Origin: an uncultured bacterium
GTDB lineage: Bacteria; Actinomycetota; Coriobacteriia; Coriobacteriales; Coriobacteriaceae
DNA length: 14,803 nt
Direction: 5' to 3'
Assembly: GCA_905215195.1 (NCBI GenBank)
Contig: CAJMPF010000019.1
Location: 1-14,803, forward strand
Shown one piece after another: positions 7,436 through 13,344 of this stretch (its first letter is position 1; the number at the start of each line of letters is the position of its first letter). The translations under genes were made by a program, and so were the position numbers. The notes beneath the pieces were generated by a model. The model worked only from the letters and a program-made list of their open reading frames with translations, made no database searches and had not been told where the DNA came from.

Positions 7436-8821
7436 CTACGCCGTCAACGGCGCCGGCTCATGCGGCTCGCCGTTCAGCTCGACGATGACCTGCGTGCCAA
7501 CGCCCTCCTGGGACTTCACGCGCATGCCAGAATCTTCTCCGTAAAAGAAATGGATGCGCTGAAGCACGTTGAAGAGCGCCAAGCCGCAGCCTCGTTTGAT
7601 GGAGCCGTCGGCGGTAATGCTCTCGGGCTCCTCTCGGCGATGCTGCTCAAACAGATGCGCGCAGACTTCTTCGCTCATACCGATGCCATCGTCCTCGACG
7701 ATGATCTCCAAACCGTCATCGGTCTCGAAAGCCCTAACATGAATAGAAAGCGGCTCGGTCTCGCGCTGCGCGTGCTTGATGCAGTTTTCGAGCAACGGCT
7801 GCAAGATAAACGGCGGTACCATGCAATCGCGCACCTCAAAGTCGATATCGACCGAGACGCGCAGACGACCGTCGCCATAACGAGCCTGCATAAGATTGAT
7901 ATAGCGAGTGCCCTGTTCCACCTCGTGCTCGAGCGTTGTGAGGGTATCGGAATCAGAAAGCGTCTGACGGTAGTAATTGGAAAAGTCAATCAGCAGCAAC
8001 CTGGCCTTGTCCGGCTCGGTACGTACGAGCGACACGATGGTGCTGATGGTGTTAAACAGAAAATGAGGATCGACCTGCGATTGCAAGGCGCGCAGCTCCA
8101 CGCGGGCCGTAAGCTCGTCCTGGCGCTCGAGCTCAAAGCTCGCAAGTTGCGTGGAAATGAGGTCGGCAAAGCCCGAGGCAAGCGCCGTCTGGCGCATATC
8201 GATGCTGCTCAGACGGGGATAATACAGCTCGAGCGTGCCCACGCAATGCCCGCGCACGGTAAGCGGTGCGACAATACCGGCGCGCAGGCGCGGAAAGTAG
8301 CCACCCGTCTCGGTCGAGGCATCGCGCGAGAACACGCTTTGCTCGCCGCTGTTGATCACGTTGAGCGTAGTCCGCAGTACCACCGGGGTGCCCGCGGGGC
8401 ATTTTGCCGAGTCCTCGCCCCAGCTCGCCAACACCTGCTTGCCGTCGGTAAAGCAGATGGCAGAGGCGATAGTTTCAGACAGGATGATCTTGGAGGCGCC
8501 CAAGGCAGCTTCGGGCGTAAGGCCGCGCGACGTATAGGCGAATATTTTTGAAGCGATGGCGAGCGTGCGGTCGGTTGCGCTCGATGTGAGGTCGTCGGGA
8601 ACGACAAAGACGTACGAGAAGAAGAAGCACAGCATGACCAAGCCGGCAATGACGACAACGGCCGGAACGGGATTGGGATTATCGGTTAGATCCCAGATGA
8701 GCAGCAGGATAAGCAGCGGGACGACAATACCGAGCAAGATGGCTTGAACCACATGCTGAGCGGTACGAAAGACCTTGGTAGAGTTGTAGCTCTTGCCTAG
8801 AATCAGCCTATTGAGATCCAC
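7436..8821 (-). CDS. LytS-like sensor histidine kinase 2 (His_kinase/HATPase_c)
   Basis: A 461-aa membrane sensor kinase from the GTG at 8819-8821. Two hydrophobic segments (about 24-43 and 54-74) are followed by a GAF-like cytoplasmic region (about 85-230), then QVDPHFLFNT with phosphoacceptor H253. N-box is QPLLENCIKHA, G1 DDGIGM, G2 RGCGLALFN. The usual Asn before PHFLFN is Asp here; kinase 1 has Asn. The start is decided by the ribosome site: AAGGAG directly abuts the ATG at 8825-8827, making it unusable, but lies six bases before the GTG. A more distal ATG at 8890 is upstream of the terminator at 8854-8880, so a start there would run through that hairpin. It forms an operon with regulator 2 and is a paralogue of the kinase at 1566-2909. 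Signal unknown. Confidence 0.93.
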   Translation of the reverse strand: MDLNRLILGKSYNSTKVFRTAQHVVQAILLGIVVPLLILLLIWDLTDNPNPVPAVVVIAGLVMLCFFFSYVFVVPDDLTSSATDRTLAIASKIFAYTSRGLTPEAALGASKIILSETIASAICFTDGKQVLASWGEDSAKCPAGTPVVLRTTLNVINSGEQSVFSRDASTETGGYFPRLRAGIVAPLTVRGHCVGTLELYYPRLSSIDMRQTALASGFADLISTQLASFELERQDELTARVELRALQSQVDPHFLFNTISTIVSLVRTEPDKARLLLIDFSNYYRQTLSDSDTLTTLEHEVEQGTRYINLMQARYGDGRLRVSVDIDFEVRDCMVPPFILQPLLENCIKHAQRETEPLSIHVRAFETDDGLEIIVEDDGIGMSEEVCAHLFEQHRREEPESITADGSIKRGCGLALFNVLQRIHFFYGEDSGMRVKSQEGVGTQVIVELNGEPHEPAPLTA

Positions 8822-8853
8822 CGTCATCTCCTTCTTACTGACGCACCCCATAG

Positions 8854-8880
8854 CAATAAAGAGGGCCGCAAGCGACCCTC
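8854..8880 (-). terminator. Intrinsic terminator of the permease-amidohydrolase operon
   Basis: GAGGGCCGC (8861-8869) and GCGACCCTC (8872-8880) form a nine-pair stem with one wobble; the innermost pair probably opens to give a 4-nt loop. On the minus strand it is followed by TTTATTG, a modest U-tract. It lies about 60 nt after the amidohydrolase stop at 8940 and only 33 nt before the GTG of kinase 2. Confidence 0.7.
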
Positions 8881-8883
8881 TCC

Positions 8884-8898
8884 ATTGCATTATGCAAT
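8884..8898. promoter_or_regulatory. Perfect 15-bp palindrome, possible operator
   Basis: ATTGCAT-T-ATGCAAT is an exact inverted repeat around one base, immediately upstream (minus sense) of the terminator before kinase 2. The minus strand also reads CATAAT here, a -10-like hexamer, but with no -35 at proper spacing. The half-site ATTGC also occurs in the dyads at 4190-4217 before the other two-component operon. Confidence 0.35.
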
Positions 8899-8939
8899 CA
8901 AATACTGTGTTTTACATCAAGCCATCGATGAACGGTAGC

Positions 8940-10217
8940 TTAGGCGCTGTACTTGTTTGCCTCGCCGAAGGTGCCGGCCTCGACAATCCAGCCGTCCTTC
9001 ATGATGACGTCCATGTTGTCAGTGTTGAGCACGTGGATGTCGGCGGCGACGTCACCGTTGACGACCAGCAGGTCGGCGCACTTGCCGGCCTCGATGGAAC
9101 CGGTCTCGTCCTCGATGTGGCACATCTTGGCACCGTTGAGGGTTGCACAGGTGATGGTCTCGACCGGGGTGAAGCCGATCTTGTCGACGAACTCGTACAT
9201 CTCCTCGATGGAGCAGGTGCCGTACGGGGTGACGAAGGAGAAGGAGTCGGAGCCGATCGTCATGACGACGCCGCGCTTCTTAGCCTCGCGCAGGCAGTCG
9301 TAGTTGCGCTGCAGCTCCTTCTCGACCAGGGTGCCCTCGTACTTGTCGTGCAGCTCGGGGACGTAGACGGGCGGATAGGTGGCGTACCAGGTGGGCAGGA
9401 AGGCGATCGTCGGGGTGAAGAAGGTACCCTGCTCGGCCATGAGGTCCATGGTGCGCTCATCGATATCGAAGCCGTGAATCAGCTGCTCGCAGCCAAAGCG
9501 GACGGAATCGTAGGCAGCGGCGTGGTTGTTGTAGCAGTGGCTCCACACGGGGATGCCGACCATCTTTGCCTCTTCGACCACGGCCTGGATCTCCTCGGAG
9601 CAATAGTGCTGGTCGCGACCGGAGTCCCAGCGCCAGATGCCACCACCGGTTGCCCAGATCTTGATGGCATCGGGGTTCTCGCGCAGGCGACGACGGACGG
9701 CCTTGCGCAGCTCCCAAGGACCGTCGACCTGATCGCCCCAGGGGTGGGATTCCTTGTTGAGCTCCTGGGTGCAGTGGTGGGAGTCACCGTGACCGGCAAC
9801 ACGGCAGAAGCCCAGACCGGTGGCCAGAACGCGCGGGCCCTTAAAGACGCCCTTGTCGATGCAGTCACGGATCTGGATACCAAAGCGGCCGATCTCGCAG
9901 ACGGTGGTGAGGCCGTGGGTGAGGCAGTCGTAGGCCTGCTTGACGGCGACGGCCTGCTTCTCGAGGAGCGGCTGCATGACCCAATCGGTGTCATCGTCGG
10001 TCAGGTTGCCCGAGAAGTGCAGATGGGTGTCGATCAGGCCGGGAAGGACGGTCTTGCCGGCGGCGTCGATAACCTCAACGCCCTCGGGAAGGTCCTGCAT
10101 AGCACCGGCGTACTCAATCTTGCCGTTGTCGTCGACGAGAACGAGGGAGTTCTCGACCGGCTCGGCACCGGTACCGTCGATGAGCTTACCGCCAACGATT
10201 GCATACTTAGTGGACAT
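8940..10217 (-). CDS. Imidazolonepropionase/prolidase-like amidohydrolase
   Basis: A 425-aa metal-dependent hydrolase of the amidohydrolase superfamily. The N-terminal beta-sandwich segment (1-58) leads to PGLIDTHLHF (H65, H67). Then come K186 in IKIWATGGG, H227 in VWSHCYN, H248 in QLIHGFD, and D324 in IGSDSFSF, the expected binuclear metal and catalytic set. The C-terminal ETGSIEAGKCADLLVVNGD closes the sandwich. This layout fits the imidazolonepropionase-like group that includes Xaa-Pro dipeptidases and other amide or cyclic-amide hydrolases; the substrate cannot be fixed from sequence. Cytoplasmic, no signal peptide. ATG at 10215-10217 with a strong AAGGAGG site. It lies 131 nt downstream of the APC permease in the same direction, suggesting the permease imports its substrate or exports its product. 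Confidence 0.9.
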   Translation of the reverse strand: MSTKYAIVGGKLIDGTGAEPVENSLVLVDDNGKIEYAGAMQDLPEGVEVIDAAGKTVLPGLIDTHLHFSGNLTDDDTDWVMQPLLEKQAVAVKQAYDCLTHGLTTVCEIGRFGIQIRDCIDKGVFKGPRVLATGLGFCRVAGHGDSHHCTQELNKESHPWGDQVDGPWELRKAVRRRLRENPDAIKIWATGGGIWRWDSGRDQHYCSEEIQAVVEEAKMVGIPVWSHCYNNHAAAYDSVRFGCEQLIHGFDIDERTMDLMAEQGTFFTPTIAFLPTWYATYPPVYVPELHDKYEGTLVEKELQRNYDCLREAKKRGVVMTIGSDSFSFVTPYGTCSIEEMYEFVDKIGFTPVETITCATLNGAKMCHIEDETGSIEAGKCADLLVVNGDVAADIHVLNTDNMDVIMKDGWIVEAGTFGEANKYSA

Positions 10218-10290
10218 GGTTCCTCCTTATGGATCCATATAGTGGGCGAGGCCGTGTTGGGTTAAGGCCTCACAAAGCTACCCAAGTGGC

Positions 10291-10342
10291 GCCGGGTTCG
10301 GTGCACGGAAGAGAGGGTCCCGCGCACCCGATCCGCCCCGGC
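10291..10342. repeat. Large hairpin between permease and amidohydrolase genes
   Basis: Outer arms GCCGGG (10291-10296) and CCCGGC (10337-10342) and inner arms GGTGCACGG (10300-10308) and CCGCGCACC (10320-10328; one A-C mismatch) form a 52-nt two-tier stem around an 11-nt loop. No T-tract follows on either strand. It starts 7 nt after the permease stop. It may stabilise or process the permease mRNA. The remainder of the 131-nt gap also holds GAGGCC (10246-10251 region) with a complementary copy near 10265. Confidence 0.55.
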
Positions 10343-10348
10343 TCGGCG

Positions 10349-11800
10349 TTACTTTTTGCGGGAATTGGTGAAAGCCATGAGGGCCAGGCCAATAGCCAAC
10401 CAGCCGATCACGATGCTCCACTCCACCATGTTGAGGGAGGCGGGAGAGAACGGAATCACGAGCAGGCCGATGATGATGGCGCAGGCAGCGATAGCGAGGC
10501 CGATGCCAAACTTGCCGCCGGGCACCTCGTAGGGACGAGGCAGGTCGGGCTCGGTGAAGCGCATGCGCAGGCAAGCGAGGGCGACCATGCCGCAGGAGAA
10601 GATGAAGGCGAGAGCCGACACGTTGGTCAGAGGGATGAGCATGTTCTTGCCCAGGAACGGACCGACGACGGTGATGACGCCCAGAACGACGCAGGCAAGC
10701 TTGGGAGCGCCGGACTTGGGGTCGACCTCGGCGAACTGCTCGGGCAGCTGGCCCTTGCGGCCCATGGCGAGCATGATGCGGCTCGTGGCGCCGTAGAAGG
10801 AGTTCATCGGGCCCATGGGTCCAAGCGTGGCGATGACGAGCATAGCCAGGTACAGAAGCATGTTGATGCCCTTGAGGCAGGCAAGCGCGGGAACCGGGCT
10901 CTTAACAAACTCATGCCAGTCGAGGATGGTGCCGAACGAGTAGATGCAGACCATGTAGAAGCCGCCGGCGGCCAGCAGAGCCAGGGAGATGATCTTGCCG
11001 AACTTGTTCCAGTTGAGGCCCTCGGCTGCTTCCTCAGCCTGCTGAGGAATGGTGTCGAAGCCAGCGTAGAAGAACGGGGTAAGAACCAGGACCGACACGA
11101 TGCCGGCAAACAGGCTGGAGCTCTCGGTAGCGGCCTTGCCGCCGCCAGCGCCGGTGACCTGGGAGAACACGGGCATGGCATTGTCCGGCGAGCCGGTGAA
11201 CAGCGAGACGCCCATGGCGAGCAGCATGCCGCAGAGCAGGGCCTTGGTCAGGAAGGCCTGGAGCTTGGCAGCCGAGCTGGCACCGCGGAAGTTGAGGAAG
11301 ATGACGTAGACTGCAAAGCCGAGCGCGATCAGCGTCGGGAACAGGTAGACGTCGGCCCCCAGTATGGTGTAGAGCTTGACGGCGCGCAGCCACTCAAGGC
11401 CGGGCAGGCTGCCGAACATCTCGGACACGAGGGTCGAAATGGCGATGGCCTCCCACGGGCACAGGATGCCGTTGCCCAGGGCCAAAAGCCATCCGGTGAT
11501 GTAGCTCAGCGTACGGCCAAAGCTACGATCGACATACTCGACGATGCCGCCCGAGATGGGGATAGCAGCCGTGAGCTCACCGAAAACAGCTCCGACGGGC
11601 ACGAGGAAGATTGCACCCAAGAGGAATGCGATCATAGCGGGAACGGGACCGCCGCCCACGACCATCCAGTCGCCGACCTGCAGAACCCAACCGGTACCGA
11701 TGATGGCACCGAAGCCGATGGTGAAGAAGTTCCAGAGCGAGAGCGTTTTCTTCATGCCGCCGTTATCCTCGACTGCAACTTCTGCGTTCTTGTCCGCCAT
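10349..11800 (-). CDS. APC-family amino acid permease
   Basis: A 483-aa membrane transporter of the amino acid-polyamine-organocation superfamily with about 12 predicted helices. The diagnostic first-helix break GAIIGTGW is at 31-38, and FGELTAAIPISGG (73-85) is the conserved helix-2/3 region of this family. Later segments include FFYAGFDTIPQQAEE and the loop ATSRIMLAMGRKGQLP, common in APC transporters. It probably imports an amino acid or related amine by proton symport or exchange; substrate not determinable. ATG at 11798-11800 with GGAGGGG upstream. It is the first gene of a two-gene unit with the amidohydrolase. Its leader contains a TGACGCC/GGCGTCA hairpin directly before the ribosome site. 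Confidence 0.92.
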   Translation of the reverse strand: MADKNAEVAVEDNGGMKKTLSLWNFFTIGFGAIIGTGWVLQVGDWMVVGGGPVPAMIAFLLGAIFLVPVGAVFGELTAAIPISGGIVEYVDRSFGRTLSYITGWLLALGNGILCPWEAIAISTLVSEMFGSLPGLEWLRAVKLYTILGADVYLFPTLIALGFAVYVIFLNFRGASSAAKLQAFLTKALLCGMLLAMGVSLFTGSPDNAMPVFSQVTGAGGGKAATESSSLFAGIVSVLVLTPFFYAGFDTIPQQAEEAAEGLNWNKFGKIISLALLAAGGFYMVCIYSFGTILDWHEFVKSPVPALACLKGINMLLYLAMLVIATLGPMGPMNSFYGATSRIMLAMGRKGQLPEQFAEVDPKSGAPKLACVVLGVITVVGPFLGKNMLIPLTNVSALAFIFSCGMVALACLRMRFTEPDLPRPYEVPGGKFGIGLAIAACAIIIGLLVIPFSPASLNMVEWSIVIGWLAIGLALMAFTNSRKK

Positions 11801-11820
11801 TGTTCCCCTCCTTTCCTATT

Positions 11821-11837
11821 TGACGCCCTTGGCGTCA
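11821..11837. promoter_or_regulatory. Leader hairpin next to the permease ribosome site
   Basis: TGACGCC (11821-11827) and GGCGTCA (11831-11837) form a perfect 7-bp stem with a 3-nt loop. On the minus strand it ends 20 nt before the permease ATG, just upstream of the GGAAAGGAGGGG ribosome site. It could affect mRNA stability or translation. Confidence 0.4.
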
Positions 11838-11843
11838 CCCCTT

Positions 11844-12057
11844 GCGCGGTCCGTTTTGCCGCGCGCTTTTATTCCATGGCTTTAAGATACGGCCTTGGCG
11901 CAGCAGCGCCGCTCGCAGCTCGACCGAAGGCAGAACTGCAAAACGAGCGGCACCGTTTTTGGGACGAACGGCGGGAGACGTCATTCGTCTTGGACGCTTT
12001 CATCTTGTCTGCTTTTGAATACCTGTTGCCGTGACGCTAGGCGCGCGGCGCGGCAAC
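11844..12057. other. Structured divergent intergenic region (permease / peptidase)
   Basis: The 354-nt gap 11801-12154 has no convincing gene. Perfect inverted repeats seen are GCGCGG/CCGCGC (11844-11849, 11859-11864), GGCGC/GCGCC (11897-11910), AAAACG/CGTTTT (11940-11959), GACGAA/TTCGTC (11963-11968, 11984-11989), and GTTGCCG/CGGCAAC (12025-12031, 12051-12057). Most would lie in the permease leader. None matches a T-box, lysine or glycine riboswitch by eye. CACAT/ATGTG (12086-12099) is a further dyad in front of the peptidase, and TTGTCA (12069-12074) is a -35-like hexamer without a good -10. Confidence 0.4.
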
Positions 12058-12154
12058 GTTCATACCATTTGTCAGGCTTTTGGCGCACATACCCATGTGT
12101 CGTGCATCTTTTTATGTAGGATAAACAAGTTACACATGAGGCAAGGTGATTCGA

Positions 12155-13156
12155 ATGGCATACGGATACAATGACGGCGACCAACGGCCACAAAGCGTGC
12201 GCCTTGCCGGCCGCGCCACGCCAACGCCCAGAATCACCTCCGACAACGACAACCCGCAGCGCCCCCAAGAGCAGCTCGGGGCTTCTTCGCGGCAACAAAG
12301 CCGTACCGTGCGGCAGTCAGACCGCGTGAGTACGAGCACACGCCAACGCCAGACCGACACATCGCAGCCACGCCGCTACGATCGCCGTAAGACCGACTAC
12401 TACGTCAAGCGCTCCTTTTCGCGACCTCAACGCGATCGCGGCAATTCCGCCCCTCACCCCGCGTCGCACACCACAAGCCACACGCTTCCGGCCCGCCGCC
12501 CATGTCTTGCGCTTTGCTCCATCGCCGCCTGCCTCGTCTTTGTGTTTTTGGGATCCTGTATCTCCCACGGATCAGCCGGTCTTGAGCCCACTGCCGAGGA
12601 CAAGCTGCTTAAAGCTCCCGTCGCGCCCGGCTACTCCTTTGCGTTCTCGACCCCACGCTCGCAATGGCAGGCCGGCACCATGCCCCACATCTACCAAATT
12701 GACCCCGCATGGTCGGAGCTGCCCTATGCCGGTGGCACTATTCGCGAAAACGCTTGCGGTCCTACCTGCCTCACCATGGTCTATATCTTTAAGACCGGCC
12801 ATACCGATAAGACGCCGGTCGATATATGCGCACTGGCCGAAGCCGGCAACTACGCCCCCACCGGTGCCACCGAGTGGTCGTTTATGACAGGCGGTGCGTG
12901 GCAGCTGGGGCTCAACGGAACACAGCTCTATAACGATCGCGAATCGATTACCCAAGCACTTCGCTCGGGTGCGCCCGTCATCGCCGCAGTGCGCCCCGGT
13001 ACGTTTACCAACGTAGGCCACTACATCGTGCTCTACGGCATCGACGATGCCGACCAGATTGGTGTCTACGACCCCAACTCGGCCAGCCGCAGTGCCCGCC
13101 GCTGGGGCGTCGTAGAGGTCCTCAACGAAATCGAAGCCATGTGGGCCTACAACTAG
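12155..13156 (+). CDS. Membrane-anchored C39-like cysteine peptidase with basic disordered N-tail
   Basis: A 333-aa protein with three parts. Residues 1-115 are a low-complexity tail rich in Arg, Gln, Ser, Thr and Pro with a strong net positive charge. Residues 116-134 are one hydrophobic membrane segment (CLALCSIAACLVFVFLG). Residues 175-333 resemble a C39-like papain-fold peptidase: ENACGPTCL (nucleophile C201), VGHYIVLYG (H289), VYDPNS (D306). The order suggests N-in, C-out topology, placing the catalytic domain outside the membrane. The substrate is unknown; no ABC transporter or bacteriocin precursor is nearby. The ATG at 12155 has AAGG eight bases upstream; a GTG at 12146 is an alternative adding three residues. 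It is the only plus-strand gene here. Its TAG stop is the first triplet of the repeat that follows. Confidence 0.85.
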   Translation: MAYGYNDGDQRPQSVRLAGRATPTPRITSDNDNPQRPQEQLGASSRQQSRTVRQSDRVSTSTRQRQTDTSQPRRYDRRKTDYYVKRSFSRPQRDRGNSAPHPASHTTSHTLPARRPCLALCSIAACLVFVFLGSCISHGSAGLEPTAEDKLLKAPVAPGYSFAFSTPRSQWQAGTMPHIYQIDPAWSELPYAGGTIRENACGPTCLTMVYIFKTGHTDKTPVDICALAEAGNYAPTGATEWSFMTGGAWQLGLNGTQLYNDRESITQALRSGAPVIAAVRPGTFTNVGHYIVLYGIDDADQIGVYDPNSASRSARRWGVVEVLNEIEAMWAYN

Positions 13157-13237
13157 TCATTGGGGACAGACTTAAATGAGTGGTCATTGGGGACGCTCAT
13201 GTTTGACTAGTCATTTAAGAACGTCCCCAATGACTAG
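13153..13237. repeat. REPIN-like inverted repeat with a third internal copy
   Basis: CTAGTCATTGGGGAC (13153-13167) and GTCCCCAATGACTAG (13223-13237) are perfect 15-bp inverted copies. Pairing continues inward with CTTAAATGA (13171-13179) and TCATTTAAG (13211-13219), leaving only a 3-nt mismatch on each side. A further direct copy of GTCATTGGGGAC lies at 13183-13194, 27 nt from the first. Two REP-like units facing each other match the REPIN layout mobilised by RAYT (IS200-like) transposases; no such gene is in the window. The left arm includes the peptidase stop codon. Confidence 0.7.
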
Positions 13238-13245
13238 GTGAATAG

Positions 13246-13279
13246 CAAAAGCCCCGCAGTCGGAGCGGACTGCGGGGCT
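13246..13279 (-). terminator. Intrinsic terminator of carbamate kinase
   Basis: AGCCCCGCAGTC (13250-13261) and GACTGCGGGGCT (13268-13279) are a perfect 12-bp stem around a 6-nt loop. On the minus strand the stem is followed by TTTTGC, giving a U-run downstream of the carbamate kinase stop (13345). There is no T-run on the plus side. Confidence 0.85.
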
Positions 13280-13298
13280 CATGAAGAGAGGCTAGTTT

Positions 13299-13322
13299 GT
13301 GGGCGCCTTGCCTGGCGCCCAC
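13299..13322. repeat. Second hairpin after carbamate kinase
   Basis: GTGGGCGCC (13299-13307) and GGCGCCCAC (13314-13322) form a perfect 9-bp stem with a 6-nt loop. It lies between the carbamate kinase stop and its terminator, with no T-tract. It may stabilise the 3' end of the mRNA. Confidence 0.55.
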
Positions 13323-13344
13323 GAGAGAGGCAACAGAGTAGAGA

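Noticed and set aside
7400..8551. Plus-strand 383-codon frame opposite kinase 2
   Set aside because: Antisense to a kinase with intact boxes; no family motif or ribosome site.
8793..10265. Plus-strand 490-codon frame opposite the amidohydrolase
   Set aside because: Antisense shadow of a gene with complete catalytic motifs; its own translation is repetitive Val/Leu/Gly/Asp-rich.
10229..12034. Long plus-strand open frame (601 codons) opposite the permease
   Set aside because: It is antisense to a well-supported APC permease, has low-complexity Gly/Asp/Glu/Ala/His composition, and matches no family. Long antisense frames are common in GC-rich genes.
11801..12154. T-box or amino-acid riboswitch before the permease
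   Set aside because: No T-box antiterminator sequence or known aptamer core was found by eye, and there is no terminator with a U-run in the minus sense before the ATG.
12545..12559. Lipobox-like LGSC at the end of the peptidase membrane segment
   Set aside because: A lipoprotein signal would need a short N-terminus, whereas about 115 residues precede the helix and no nearby start codon exists.
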